NCBI RefSeq assembly: GCF_041270065.1
Contig: NZ_CP065958.1
Coordinates: 5,022,001-5,086,000 of the forward strand
Origin: Streptomyces fradiae
GTDB taxonomy: Bacteria; Actinomycetota; Actinomycetes; Streptomycetales; Streptomycetaceae
Reading direction: 5' to 3'
DNA length: 64,000 nucleotides
Position numbers and translations under genes: made by a program. Below the pieces are notes generated by a model. That model saw only the letters and a list, made by a program, of their open reading frames with translations, was not told the origin of the DNA and ran no database searches. Shown piece after piece: positions 38,641 through 47,997 of this stretch (positions are counted from its first letter, which is position 1; the number at the start of each line of letters is the position of its first letter).

Positions 38641-40341
38641 ATGGTCAACCGAAACCGCAGAACTTCGAGGGTGTGGCTGGGGGTGTTCACCGCCGGTCTC
38701 CTTGCGTCAGGTTCTGTCGTGCTGTCGTCCCCCGCTCACGCTCACTCCGCCGCATCCGTAACGACCCGGGACCCCCAACCGACTCTCTCCAGCGCCATGG
38801 GAGCGTTCCTCGAATCGGGACCTGTCGGAGTCGCCCGCATCGCCCAGCTGCAGCGCTGGCTCGGCGGGCACGAACTCCGGGTCGGGCACACCTACCTGCC
38901 CGGCGACCTCTGGTCGAACATCGAGGGCCCGCCCGGCTTTCTCGACTCCTGGGCGGCCTGGCGCAACGAGCGTGCCGACCGGATGTTCGTCCTCAACGTC
39001 CCCATGCTGGAGCGCAACGAGGCCGGCGTCTCCGACTACGAGGTCCGCCGCCAGCTCCAGTTGGGTGCCGCGGGCTACTACGACGAGCACTTCCGCACCC
39101 TCGCCCGGCGCCTGGTCGACCTCCGGGCCACGGACACCGTGATCGTGCTCGGCTGGGAGATGAACGGCACGACCTACACCAGCCGGTGCGCGCCGGACCC
39201 GACGGCCTGGAAGCGGTACTGGAACCGGATCGTCGGGGCGATGCGTTCCGTGCCGGGCCAGAAGTTCCGCTTCGACTTCAACCCGAGCCGCGGCCGTGAC
39301 GCGATTCCGTGGACCGAGTGCTATCCCGGGGACGACGTCGTCGACGTCATCGGCATGGACTCCTACGACCAGCCGCCGGGCTCCAGTTTCGACGAACACG
39401 TCAAGGAGCCGTACGGGCTCCAGGCGCAGGTCGATTTCGCGGCCGAGCACGGAAAGCAGATCTCCTATCCGGAATGGGGCCTGTTCCGGAACGGAGACAA
39501 CCCCGCGTACATGCGACAGATGCTGGACTGGATGAAACGGCATCAGCCGCTGTACCACACGATCACCGATTACTGCCCGCACGGCGTCTGGCAGTGCGAC
39601 GACAATCCGCAGTCGTCGCTGGTGTTCCGTCAGATGCTGTACGGGGTGGAGCCGGAGGTCCCGACTCAGCCGACGGAGCCGACGGAGCCGACTCAGCCCA
39701 CGGAGCCGACGGAGCCGACCGAGCCGCCTGAGCCCACGGACCCGGTGGAGCCCACGGAGCCGACTCAGCCCACGGAGCCGACTGAGCCCACGGAGCCGAC
39801 TGAGCCGACTGAGCCCACGGACCCGGTGGACCCGACGGTGCCGGTCCCGAAGCCGGAGCCGAAGCCGGAACCCAAGCCTGAGCCGAAGCCGGAACCCAAG
39901 CCCGAGCCCAAGCCGGAACCGAAGCCGGAACCCAAGCCCGAGCCGAAGCCCGAGCCCAAGCCGGAACCCAAGCCCGAGCCGAAGCCGGAGCCCAAGCCGG
40001 AACCGAAGCCCGAGCCGAAGCCGGAACCGAAGCCCGAGCCCAAGCCCGAGCCGAAGCCGGAACCCAAGCCCGAACCCGCCAAGCCCGACTGCTGGAAGCT
40101 GGACCTCGGTTCGTGGGTGGAGAGCTGGATCGGCGGGCCGGTCTGCGTCCCGAAGGACACCTCCTGGAAGGACCCCCTGAAGGAGCCCGCCACGCCCGCC
40201 GTGCCAGCCCTGCCCGCCAGGCCCACGGTGCCCACCGTGCCCGCGGTTCCCGCCAAGCCGCCGGCGAAGCCGGCCGGCGGCTGGCAGGACGGGCTGAAGA
40301 TCGACTGGAAGGGAGCCCTGAACGGGATCTGGCCGTTCTGA
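38641..40341 (+). CDS. Secreted GH26-like glycoside hydrolase with long TEP/KPEP linker
   Basis: A 566-aa exported protein. Signal peptide ~1-34, then a GH26-like catalytic domain to ~335 with probable acid/base Glu173 in GWEMNGTT and nucleophile Glu278 in [11 protein letters not shown] linker of ~140 residues follows, first Thr-Glu-Pro repeats then about twenty Lys-Pro-Glu-Pro units. The C terminus (~481-566) is Trp-rich with a cysteine pair ([13 protein letters not shown]). GH26 members act on beta-mannans or related glycans. Its place beside an exopolysaccharide operon suggests it trims that polymer. A paralogue without linker lies at 59374. The ATG has AAGGAGAAG upstream. Confidence 0.88.
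   Translation: MVNRNRRTSRVWLGVFTAGLLASGSVVLSSPAHAHSAASVTTRDPQPTLSSAMGAFLESGPVGVARIAQLQRWLGGHELRVGHTYLPGDLWSNIEGPPGFLDSWAAWRNERADRMFVLNVPMLERNEAGVSDYEVRRQLQLGAAGYYDEHFRTLARRLVDLRATDTVIVLGWEMNGTTYTSRCAPDPTAWKRYWNRIVGAMRSVPGQKFRFDFNPSRGRDAIPWTECYPGDDVVDVIGMDSYDQPPGSSFDEHVKEPYGLQAQVDFAAEHGKQISYPEWGLFRNGDNPAYMRQMLDWMKRHQPLYHTITDYCPHGVWQCDDNPQSSLVFRQMLYGVEPEVPTQPTEPTEPTQPTEPTEPTEPPEPTDPVEPTEPTQPTEPTEPTEPTEPTEPTDPVDPTVPVPKPEPKPEPKPEPKPEPKPEPKPEPKPEPKPEPKPEPKPEPKPEPKPEPKPEPKPEPKPEPKPEPKPEPKPEPKPEPAKPDCWKLDLGSWVESWIGGPVCVPKDTSWKDPLKEPATPAVPALPARPTVPTVPAVPAKPPAKPAGGWQDGLKIDWKGALNGIWPF
39661..40080 (+). repeat. Coding minisatellite (TEP and KPEP repeats)
   Basis: Imperfect 9-bp units (Thr-Glu-Pro) followed by 12-bp units (Lys-Pro-Glu-Pro) form the linker of the GH26-like protein. 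Synonymous variation between copies (ccg/ccc, gag/gaa) shows it is not a sequencing stutter. The array could still vary in copy number between strains. Confidence 0.9.
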
Positions 40342-40351
40342 CACCCGGCGC

Positions 40352-40380
40352 GGCGGCGGAGGAGCTCATCCTCCGCCGCC
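40352..40380. terminator. Bidirectional terminator, GH26 gene / EPS operon
   Basis: Perfect 12-bp stem (ggcggcggagga / tcctccgccgcc), loop GCTCA, overlapping the last codons of the acyltransferase gene. It separates the convergent GH26 gene from the end of the exopolysaccharide operon. Confidence 0.8.
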
Positions 40381-41505
40381 GTCCGGCGTTCCGCGAAGCC
40401 GTCCGACCGCGCGCCCCAACCACTCCCGCTCGCGCACCTGACCGGCCGCCCAGCGCCGCCCGTTCGCGGCGCCCGCGCGCAGCCAGAGCAGCGGCGCGGC
40501 GCCCGGCCCGGCCAGCATCAGGCGCTGGTTGGGCACGGTCTCGGGCCGCCAGTGGTGCTTGTACGGTTCGGTGCCGCGCAGCATGCTCAGGGTGGCCCGG
40601 CCGCTCGCGCTGGTCTCGCGCGCCCCGTGCCGCAGCAGCATCGCGGCCACGTCGACCTTGCGGGCGCGCAGCTCGGGGTCCGCCCCGTACAGGTAACCGC
40701 CCGCGAGGCGCGGCGACATCAGGGTCAGGTCCGCGCAGACCACGTCGCCGCCGAGCCGGAACTCGGTGACCATGGCGTCGCCGCGCTCGACCATCGGGCG
40801 GACCGCCCGCGCCAGGTGCTGGGCGAACCGCTCGCTGGTGTGCTCGGCGGTCACGCCCCGGCCCTGCCACTGGAGCCGGTGCAGCCGGAGCAGCCGCTCC
40901 AGGGCGCCGGGGACCTCGGCCGCGGGCACGATCCGCTCGTCGATGCCGAGCGCGTCCATCTTGCGCAGCTTGGCCCGTACCCGCTGGGCCTTCCCGGAGG
41001 GGATGCGTTCGAGCAGGGCCTCCATGGGGACGGCGGGCAGCTCCAGGCAGAGCGAGTCGGCGAGCCGGCGGCGGGGGCCGCGCCAGGCCTCGTAGACCCG
41101 CTCGGCCGCGGCCCCGGGCCGTACCTCGCGCAGGTCGATCACCGTGCCGCGGGCCGCCCGGGCCAGCGCGCCGGCGAGCGCGGGCGCCGCCTCCGGGCAG
41201 GAGTCGTCGAGGAGCACGTCGGTGAAGTCGGTGATCGCGCCGCCGAGCGGGGCGAGCGCGGGCAGCGGGCCGGGCGCCCGCATCAGCGCCGCCGCGCCGA
41301 CCGGGGTGCCGTCGGCCCGCCGCACCAGGACGACGCGCAGGTCGCCGGGGCGCCCGTACGACACCCACCAGGAGTGCAGCCACGCGTACGACTGGAACGG
41401 CGTCGCCGTGGCGCACCGCCCGTACAGCGCCGTCCACTCGGGGCCGAGCCGCTCGAACTCGGCGCAGTCCCGGATGATCTCGGTCAGGAAGGATCTGCCG
41501 TTCAC
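40366..41505 (-). CDS. BioF2-like GNAT-family acyltransferase
   Basis: A 379-aa protein of the FemAB/BioF2-like acetyltransferase group: [13 protein letters not shown] near residue 40, [11 protein letters not shown] in the middle and a GNAT-like second half ([23 protein letters not shown] split by short loops). Such proteins occur in exopolysaccharide clusters and are thought to acylate sugars or polymer intermediates. The GTG start overlaps the stop of the upstream Wzz-like gene (GTGA). It is the last gene of the leftward EPS operon. Confidence 0.85.
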   Translation of the reverse strand: MNGRSFLTEIIRDCAEFERLGPEWTALYGRCATATPFQSYAWLHSWWVSYGRPGDLRVVLVRRADGTPVGAAALMRAPGPLPALAPLGGAITDFTDVLLDDSCPEAAPALAGALARAARGTVIDLREVRPGAAAERVYEAWRGPRRRLADSLCLELPAVPMEALLERIPSGKAQRVRAKLRKMDALGIDERIVPAAEVPGALERLLRLHRLQWQGRGVTAEHTSERFAQHLARAVRPMVERGDAMVTEFRLGGDVVCADLTLMSPRLAGGYLYGADPELRARKVDVAAMLLRHGARETSASGRATLSMLRGTEPYKHHWRPETVPNQRLMLAGPGAAPLLWLRAGAANGRRWAAGQVREREWLGRAVGRLRGTPDGGGG

Positions 41506-42182
41506 ACCGCCTCCGGTTCCGGCTGCTGCGCGGCGGCGCCCGCCGGACCCGGCACCTGCGCCGCGCTGCCCGTGGCCGCGGCCGCGGCCGGCTGCCGGGA
41601 GTGCCGGGCCTCGGCGCGGGCCGTGCGCTTCGGACGTACGAGCAGGGCGAGGCCGCCGAGCAGCCCGCCCGCGCAGCCGCCGACCAGGGCGGACAGCGGC
41701 GCCGACGGCGAGACCGGCTGCTGCGGCTTGGTCGCGCGGGAGAACTGGACGACCTTGACGCCGGTGTTGGCGGCGACGTGCGTGCTGTTGGTGACGAGCG
41801 CGCGGGCCACGCCGTCGGCCATCGACACCGCCGTCGCCGGCTTCGCCGACCGGGCCGTGATCGAGATCATCGGGGCGTCCGGGGAGGTCGACGCCTGCAC
41901 GCTCTGCCGCAGCGTGTCCGCGGAGACGCCCGCCCACACCTGGGCGTCGCCGGTCACCGCGATGTCCGTGGCGACCCGCCCGTACGCCTGGGCGAAGCCG
42001 AGCGCGGCGGACGGGTCGGACTTCTCGCCGGGGACGACGATGACGTAGCTGGTCGCCGCGTACTCGGGGGTCTTCAGGGCGCCGTAGCCGCCGCCGAGGA
42101 CCGCGCCGGCGAGCACGGCGGCCGGCAGCACCATCCAGCGGGCGGGGGTGAGCAGGGAGGAACGTGGCGGGGTGGTGGTCAT
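41502..42182 (-). CDS. Wzz/chain-length-determinant-type polysaccharide co-polymerase
   Basis: A 226-aa protein with an N-terminal membrane helix (~17-35), an extracytoplasmic domain including GFAQAYGRVATDI and a second helix (~165-183) after the Pro-rich PQQPVSPSAPLSALVGG, the classic Wzz layout. The cytoplasmic tail is short, Ala/Pro/Gln-rich and lacks a tyrosine kinase domain. Wzz-like proteins regulate the length of polymer made by Wzy. It follows a glycosyltransferase gene by 10 nt and is coupled to the acyltransferase gene downstream. Confidence 0.88.
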   Translation of the reverse strand: MTTTPPRSSLLTPARWMVLPAAVLAGAVLGGGYGALKTPEYAATSYVIVVPGEKSDPSAALGFAQAYGRVATDIAVTGDAQVWAGVSADTLRQSVQASTSPDAPMISITARSAKPATAVSMADGVARALVTNSTHVAANTGVKVVQFSRATKPQQPVSPSAPLSALVGGCAGGLLGGLALLVRPKRTARAEARHSRQPAAAAATGSAAQVPGPAGAAAQQPEPEAV

Positions 42183-42192
42183 GACACAGGTC

Positions 42193-43365
42193 TCACTTCA
42201 CGGGGTGGGGGCCGCGGACGGCCCGGTGGTAGAGGGACAGCAACTGCTCGGCGCTGTGCGCGATGTCGTAACGGCGGAGGGCCTCCGGCGGCACCAACCG
42301 CCCGCCCCGCTCCCGCAGCACCTCGTCCAGCGCGGCGGCCAGCTCGGGCACCGCCCCGCCGACCCGCCGCGCTCCGGGCGCCGCCTCCGGCGGCAGGTCC
42401 TCGATCGCCGGACACGCCACATACAGCGCGGGCAGCCCGGCCGCGAGCGCCTCGACGACGGCGAGCCCGAAGGTCTCGTCGGGCGACGCGGACACGAACA
42501 CGTCCATCGCGGCGAGCAACGACGGCAGATCGGGCCTTTCACCCGGTCCCTCCGGCGGGTCCGGCACCGCGCCCGTCAGCAGCACCCGGTCCGCCGCGCG
42601 GCACTCCGCGGCGAGGCGCAGGAGCTTGGCGCGTTCGGGGCCGTCGCCGACGAGGAGGAGGTGGGCGTCCGGGAGGGCGGCCACCGCGCGGAGGAGACGG
42701 TCGAAGTGCTTGCCGGGGGTGAGGCGGCCTACGCCGCCGACCACGAAGGCGTCGGCGGGCAGGCCGAGAGCGGCGCGGGTGCGGGCGCGGGCGGTGGGGT
42801 CGTGGGCGAAGCGGGTGGTCTCGATGCCGTTGGGGACCACGTGGATACGGGCCGGGGGGACGCCCCAGCGGGCGAGGCGGCGGGCGACGCTCGGGGAGAC
42901 GGCGACCGTGGAGGTGCCGAGGCGTTCCGTCGCCAGATACAGGGCGCGGGTGCCGGCGGACAGGCGCCGGCCCTCGATCTGGGCGTCGCCGAGGGAGTGT
43001 TCGGTCGCGATGACGGACCGCACGCCGGCGAGCCGCGCCGCCGGCCGGCCGTACACGCAGGCCCGGTAGAGATGGGTGTGCACCAGGTCGTAGCCGCCCT
43101 GGCGGATCAGCCGGGTGAGCCGGGGGAGCGCGCCGACGTCGCGGTTGCCGGTCATGCCGAGGTGGGTGACCGGGGTGCCGTCCGCCTCGATGCCGTCGGC
43201 GACCGCGCCCGGATTGGTCAGGGTCACCACCCGGCTCCGCACCGGCAGATGGCGCAGCAGCAGCCGCAGCTGCTGCTCGGCGCCGCCGATGCCGAGGCCG
43301 GTGATGACGTGCAGCACCTTCAGGTCAGGGCCCTTCGGGGCAGGGCCCTTCAGGTCCGGGCTCAT
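42193..43365 (-). CDS. GT4-family glycosyltransferase
   Basis: A 390-aa GT-B enzyme: N-terminal acceptor domain with VLHVITGLGIGGAEQQLRLL, donor-binding domain with VGGVGRLTPGKHFDRLL and the EX7E-like SPDETFGLAVVEALAAG. GT4 enzymes are retaining and use nucleotide-sugar donors; here it presumably adds a sugar to the undecaprenyl-linked exopolysaccharide repeat in the cytoplasm. The ATG overlaps the deacetylase stop by 4 nt (ATGA). Middle of the EPS operon. Confidence 0.92.
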   Translation of the reverse strand: MSPDLKGPAPKGPDLKVLHVITGLGIGGAEQQLRLLLRHLPVRSRVVTLTNPGAVADGIEADGTPVTHLGMTGNRDVGALPRLTRLIRQGGYDLVHTHLYRACVYGRPAARLAGVRSVIATEHSLGDAQIEGRRLSAGTRALYLATERLGTSTVAVSPSVARRLARWGVPPARIHVVPNGIETTRFAHDPTARARTRAALGLPADAFVVGGVGRLTPGKHFDRLLRAVAALPDAHLLLVGDGPERAKLLRLAAECRAADRVLLTGAVPDPPEGPGERPDLPSLLAAMDVFVSASPDETFGLAVVEALAAGLPALYVACPAIEDLPPEAAPGARRVGGAVPELAAALDEVLRERGGRLVPPEALRRYDIAHSAEQLLSLYHRAVRGPHPVK

Positions 43366-44147
43366 GACAGGACCGACCGGGCCGGGCCGCTCTGCGCGGG
43401 GATCAGATCGGCGGGGCGGCGCCGCCGCAGCGGGTGCAGGACGCGCTTCGCGGTGAGCCGCCACGAGGTGTCCTCCTCGCCGACGTGCACCCGCGGCAGC
43501 GCGTACGTACCGGACAGCGGGCCCGGGTCGATGGCGCAGCCGTACGCGTAACCCGCCTTGCGGACCGCGCGCGTGACCCGGGCGTCGACCGTCCCGTACG
43601 GGTAGCAGAAGCCGTCCACCGGACCGCCGGTGATGTCCTCGATCAGCTCCCGGCTGTGCCGGGTCTCGGCGGCGAGCGTCGCGTCGTCGGCGTCCGTCAA
43701 CGACACGTGGTGCAGCCCGTGCGAGCCGATCTCCATGCCGGCGGCGGCCGCCTTGCGGATGCCGTCCTCGTCGAGCAGCGGCTTGCGCGGCCCGTGCGCG
43801 TCCCACGCGTTGTCGCCGCCGAGCCGCCCCGGCAGCACGTACACCGTCGCCGTGAAACCGTGCCGGCGCAGCAGCGGCACCGCCGACTCCAGGAAGTCCG
43901 CGTAGCCGTCGTCGAAGGTCAGGCCGACGAGTCCGCGCTCGCGGCCCGCCGCGGTCGCCGCGAGCAACTCCCGTACGGACACCCCGCGCAGCCCCCGGTC
44001 GCCGAGCCAGTGCAGCTGGCGGGCGAAGCGCACGGGGGAGACGGTCACCCGGTACGGATCATCGGGTGCGTCCGCGATCGAGTGGTACATCGCGACCCAC
44101 AGGGGAGGCTTCGGCAGCAGACGACGCAGCACAGCTGGGGCGGGCAT
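43362..44147 (-). CDS. Polysaccharide deacetylase (NodB/CE4 family)
   Basis: A 261-aa protein with the NodB homology domain: MYHSIAD, TFDDGYADF (metal-binding Asp pair), SHGLHHVSL (metal His residues) and the YPYGTVDARV motif. It has no obvious signal peptide, so it may act on lipid-linked intermediates at the inner face or be exported unusually. Deacetylation introduces free amines into N-acetylated sugars. AAGGA lies 7 nt before the ATG. The start sits 89 nt inside the end of the flippase gene, an unusually long overlap. Confidence 0.92.
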   Translation of the reverse strand: MPAPAVLRRLLPKPPLWVAMYHSIADAPDDPYRVTVSPVRFARQLHWLGDRGLRGVSVRELLAATAAGRERGLVGLTFDDGYADFLESAVPLLRRHGFTATVYVLPGRLGGDNAWDAHGPRKPLLDEDGIRKAAAAGMEIGSHGLHHVSLTDADDATLAAETRHSRELIEDITGGPVDGFCYPYGTVDARVTRAVRKAGYAYGCAIDPGPLSGTYALPRVHVGEEDTSWRLTAKRVLHPLRRRRPADLIPAQSGPARSVLS

Positions 44148-46653
44148 GGGGGGTCCTTCGGAGGGGTCGGAGGGTTCGACAGCGGGAGCGGGGCAGGGGC
44201 GGGATCTCGGGCGCCTTGGCGGCGCACGCGATGAACAGCAGGAAGACGCCGACGACGACGAGCGCGGCGACGGTGAGCGACAGCAGCGGCGGGTCGATCG
44301 CCACCGAGCACAGCCAGCCCGCGCCGGTCGCCCACGCGCCGGCCGTGGCGAGCCGCAGCAGCCCCTCGCCGAGCCGGCGCACGTCGACCGGCACGGACTG
44401 CCGGTGCGCGCCGAGCAGCAGCATCACGGCGGTCAGGGTGATGCCGAAGGCGTTGGCGCCGGCGATGCCCGCGGCGCCCCACAGGTGCGCGGCGCCCGCG
44501 CCGGTCACGGCGGTCGCGGCGAGCCCGGCGCCCATCGCGGCGGCCGGGTACCAGAGCGGGCGGACCGCGGAGAAGTAGCAGCGGACCAGGGCGCCGACCA
44601 TCGTCTGGCCGAGCAGCCCGAGCGCGTACACCCGCATCACGGCGGCGGTGGCGGCGGTGTCGCCGGTGTCGAACGCGCCGCGTTCGAAGAGGAGTCCGAC
44701 GATCTGCGGCGCGGCGGCGATCACCGTCGACGCGCCGATCAGCACGACGACGGCGGCGAGCAGCAGGTCCCGCTCGACCCGGCGGCGGGCCGCCTCCGCG
44801 TCGCCGGAGGCGAGCGCCCGGGCGACCACGGGGAAGCTGACCGTGCACAGCATCAGGGAGAGGATCATCGGCATCTGCGCGACCTTCTGCGCGTAGTTCA
44901 GATGCGAGATCGCGCCGGCCGGGAGCGGCGAGGCGAGGAAGCGCTCGATGAGGATCTGCGACTGCCGGGTCAGCGCGAAGACGACGACCGGGGCGATCAT
45001 CCCGAGGACGAGGAGTCGGTTGTCGCCGCCGCCCGGGGCGGGGGGCTTCGGCTCGGTCTTCGGGACGGGCCGGGAGCGCAGCTCCCGCAGCAGCGACGGC
45101 GCCTGGACGAGCACCATCAGGACGCCGCCGACCGCGACCCCGGCGGCGGCGGAGCGCACGCCGAGCGGTTCGCGCAGGACGAGCGTGGTCCCGATGATGC
45201 CGACGTTGTACGCGACGTAGATCGCCGCCGGCGGCAGGAACGAGCCGTGCGCGCGCAGCGCCGCCGAGCAGTACCCGGCGAGCGCGAACGACAGCACGCA
45301 GGTCGCCGTGAGCCGGGTGCAGTCCACCGCGAGCTGCGGGTCCGGAAGACCGGGCGCGAGCGCGGAGACGAGCCACGGCGCGAGGAAGACGAGGAGCGCG
45401 GAGGCGGCGGCGACGCCGAGGACGAGCCGGGGGAGCGTGGCGCGTACGAGGGTACGGACGGGGTCGCCGAACAGGCTGCCGGCGCGGCGGGCGAGGGCCC
45501 GGGAGAACGCCGGCACCAGGATCAGCGCCATCGCGTCCTCGATGAGCAGCGTCGACGCGAACTCCGGCACCGTCCAGGCCACCAGGAACGCGTCGGTCTC
45601 GGCGCCCGCGCCGAAGTACCCGGCGAGGATCTGGTCCCGGACCAGGCCGAGCACCGCGCCGACGGCGGTCAGCACCGCCGTCACGGCCGCCGCCCGCAGC
45701 AGGAAGCGGCCCGACGGCGACCACTTGGTACGCCGCCGGGCGTGCCGGGCCCGGACGGACGGCTCCTCCGGCGGACCGGCGGGCCGGGCGCCGTGGCCGA
45801 GGGGCCGGCCGCCGAGCAGCGGTGGCCGGGCCGCCTCGCCCGGCACCGAACGGCTGGTGATGACCATGGGGCCGCGCCGCACCACCCGGCTGCCACCCGC
45901 CGGGGTCCGGCCGTCGGTCGCGCCCGCGAGGTCCCACGGGTCGCGCGGCGGCCGCCCGGGGCCCATGCCCGGCTCGGTGCCCGGCTCGGCGGTTGCGGCT
46001 GCGCCGCGCGGCTCCACCCCGCACAGCAGATCGGGGCCGCTGCCGGCCGCCCACGGATCGGCGGGACCCGTGTCCGCGCGCCCCGGCCCGCCGCCGCCCC
46101 GCACGCCGTCCCCGCCCGGCCCGCCGGCCGGCAGGTCGCACAGCGGGTCCTCGGGCGCGAGCAGCGACCAGGGGTCGCCGGGCCCGAGCGGGGGAGTGCG
46201 GTCGGCGCGGCCGTAGGGAAGGCGGAGCTGCAGCGTGGTCTCCGACGCCCACGCCCCGTCGCCCCCGACACCGGAGCCGGCCCGCCCGTCGGCCGTCCCG
46301 GCCCCGGTCCGGTCGCTCACGGCGCCGGAGACGGCTCGCCCGCCGGGTCCCCCGGCGCGGCCGGGTACACCGGCGCCCGCGGCGTGCTCGCCGGTCGTCC
46401 CGCCCGCCCTCTCGCTGCCCGGCGCCGAGAGCGAACCGACCCCGTGCCAGTCGCCCACGGAGCCTGAGGCGGCCCGCCCGCCGGGTCCCCCGGCGCGGCC
46501 GGGCACACCGTCGCCCGGGGCGTGCGCGCCGCTCGCCGCGCCCGCCCTCTCGCCGCCCGGCACTCCGGCCGCCCACGCCCCGGCCCCGCCCAGGTCGAGG
46601 CCGTGGGCGGGGGTGTCGGCCGGGGGCCGGGAGGCGGACCGGGAGTCAGGCAT
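44059..46653 (-). CDS. MurJ/MviN-like (Wzx-type) lipid-linked glycan flippase
   Basis: An 864-aa protein. The first ~315 residues are a Gly/Ala/Pro/Arg-rich, probably disordered cytoplasmic region with an internal duplication (PGRAGGPGGRA repeated). The rest has about 14 membrane helices of the MurJ/MviN type (LRAAAVTAVLTAVGAVLGLVRD; GAGAETDAFLVAWTVPEF; NYAQKVAQMPMILSLML). In an EPS operon it should flip the undecaprenyl-linked repeat unit to the outside. ATG 46653 overlaps the polymerase stop by 8 nt (ATGCCTGA). The C-terminal ~45 residues are Arg-rich and read through the start of the deacetylase gene, which is odd. Confidence 0.87.
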   Translation of the reverse strand: MPDSRSASRPPADTPAHGLDLGGAGAWAAGVPGGERAGAASGAHAPGDGVPGRAGGPGGRAASGSVGDWHGVGSLSAPGSERAGGTTGEHAAGAGVPGRAGGPGGRAVSGAVSDRTGAGTADGRAGSGVGGDGAWASETTLQLRLPYGRADRTPPLGPGDPWSLLAPEDPLCDLPAGGPGGDGVRGGGGPGRADTGPADPWAAGSGPDLLCGVEPRGAAATAEPGTEPGMGPGRPPRDPWDLAGATDGRTPAGGSRVVRRGPMVITSRSVPGEAARPPLLGGRPLGHGARPAGPPEEPSVRARHARRRTKWSPSGRFLLRAAAVTAVLTAVGAVLGLVRDQILAGYFGAGAETDAFLVAWTVPEFASTLLIEDAMALILVPAFSRALARRAGSLFGDPVRTLVRATLPRLVLGVAAASALLVFLAPWLVSALAPGLPDPQLAVDCTRLTATCVLSFALAGYCSAALRAHGSFLPPAAIYVAYNVGIIGTTLVLREPLGVRSAAAGVAVGGVLMVLVQAPSLLRELRSRPVPKTEPKPPAPGGGDNRLLVLGMIAPVVVFALTRQSQILIERFLASPLPAGAISHLNYAQKVAQMPMILSLMLCTVSFPVVARALASGDAEAARRRVERDLLLAAVVVLIGASTVIAAAPQIVGLLFERGAFDTGDTAATAAVMRVYALGLLGQTMVGALVRCYFSAVRPLWYPAAAMGAGLAATAVTGAGAAHLWGAAGIAGANAFGITLTAVMLLLGAHRQSVPVDVRRLGEGLLRLATAGAWATGAGWLCSVAIDPPLLSLTVAALVVVGVFLLFIACAAKAPEIPPLPRSRCRTLRPLRRTPHARPSCAASSAAEASPVGRDVPLDRGRTR

Positions 46654-47995
46654 CGCGCACCTCCGCCAGCGACCACCAGGCCGCCAGGCCGAGCACGACG
46701 GACATCAGGACCGTCGAGGGGCCGCCGATGTCCGCGTAGAAGAAGTCGATGAGCTGCCACGAAAGGAGTCCGACCGCCACCAGCGCGCAGTCGGCGCCAC
46801 GCCGGCGCCGGCGCAGCGCCGCGACCAGGAGCGCCGCCCAGCTGCCGGCGAGGGCGAGCAGGCCGATCAGGCCCTGCTCGCTGAGGACCAGGAGGTACAT
46901 GTTGTGCGGGGACAGCAGCGGCTGGCGGGCGAAGGCGGCGCCCGCGCCCGCCGTGTCGCTGCCGGAGGACAGGGCGAGCGAGGCGTTGGAGTCGCGGTAG
47001 GCCGGGAAGCCCTTGAGCCCGACGCCGGTCAGCGGCTCGGAGCGCCACATGCGGCCGGCCGCCGCCCACATCGTGTACCGGTCGGTGACCGACTGGTCGG
47101 GCGCGGCGGTCACCTGGGTGATGCTGGTGACCCGCTCCTTCACCATGTCGGAGCCGATGCCGAACCCGCCCACCAGGACCACCCCGAGCGCCGCGCCGGC
47201 GAGCGCGACCCGGGCGGCCCGGCGCGGACCGGAGAGCAGCAGCTGGAGCCCCACGGCGAGCACGGTCGCGATCCACGCGCCCCGGCTGAACGACAGCACC
47301 AGCGGCACGAACAGCAGCCCCGCACAGACCAGCGCCGCCGTCCGCCCCCGGCTGCCCGCCCGGCCCCCGAGCGCCAGGCCCGCCGCGATGACGAGCCCGT
47401 ACGCGACGACCGTCGCCATGCCCATGACGTCGGTGGCGCCGAAGGTGCCGACCGCCCGGATGTCCGCGCCCTGGTACGAGGCGCCGGTGCCGGTCGCGAA
47501 CTGGAGCACGCCCACCCCGCCCTCGAGCAGGGCGAGCCCGACCAGGCCCCACGCCACCACGGCGAAGTCCCGCCGGTCGCGGATCATCACGAGCACCGCG
47601 CCCGGCACAAGGACGAAGATCTGCAGATAGCGGGCCACGCCCGGCAGGCTGGCGCCCGGGTCGTTCGAGGTGATCGCGGCCAGGCACACACCGAGCACCG
47701 GCAGACCGAGCACGACCGCCGCCGCCCGGGTCAGCGGCCGGGCCCCGCCGCGCACCACCCGCAGCAGACAGATCAGCACGAGCAGCCCCGACGCGGCGTC
47801 GGCCACCGTGCCCGAGCCGCCCGTCCCGCCCTGCGCGCCGCCGCCACCCGGCACCAGCAGCAGGGCGATCACCGCGAGCACCGGGGACAGCGCCCCGGCC
47901 CGGCGCGCCCACTCCCGGACCTCGGAGCGGGCCGCGAGCCCGGTGTCCGGCACCGGTACCGGCACGGGCGCAGTCGCCGTCACGGCCGTGGTCAT
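46646..47995 (-). CDS. O-antigen ligase/polymerase (Wzy-like) membrane protein
   Basis: A 449-aa protein with about 11 membrane helices and the large periplasmic loop typical of the WaaL/Wzy family, including GVGLKGFPAYRD and LSPHNMYLLVLSEQG. The conserved 'HN' motif is characteristic. Predicted role: polymerise exopolysaccharide repeats at the outer face of the membrane. It lies 2 nt downstream of the phosphoglycosyltransferase gene and overlaps the flippase start, so the membrane steps of the pathway are encoded contiguously. Confidence 0.9.
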   Translation of the reverse strand: MTTAVTATAPVPVPVPDTGLAARSEVREWARRAGALSPVLAVIALLLVPGGGGAQGGTGGSGTVADAASGLLVLICLLRVVRGGARPLTRAAAVVLGLPVLGVCLAAITSNDPGASLPGVARYLQIFVLVPGAVLVMIRDRRDFAVVAWGLVGLALLEGGVGVLQFATGTGASYQGADIRAVGTFGATDVMGMATVVAYGLVIAAGLALGGRAGSRGRTAALVCAGLLFVPLVLSFSRGAWIATVLAVGLQLLLSGPRRAARVALAGAALGVVLVGGFGIGSDMVKERVTSITQVTAAPDQSVTDRYTMWAAAGRMWRSEPLTGVGLKGFPAYRDSNASLALSSGSDTAGAGAAFARQPLLSPHNMYLLVLSEQGLIGLLALAGSWAALLVAALRRRRRGADCALVAVGLLSWQLIDFFYADIGGPSTVLMSVVLGLAAWWSLAEVRDA

Positions 47996-47997
47996 CG

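Noticed and set aside
39661..40080. Possible CRISPR-like array
   Set aside because: The units are short, contiguous and in coding frame without spacers; it is a protein linker.
39563..41437. Antisense frame with GSGFGSG / SAWAPAW repeats opposite the GH26 stalk
   Set aside because: It is the mirror of the KPEP/TEP minisatellite; no start context or domain.
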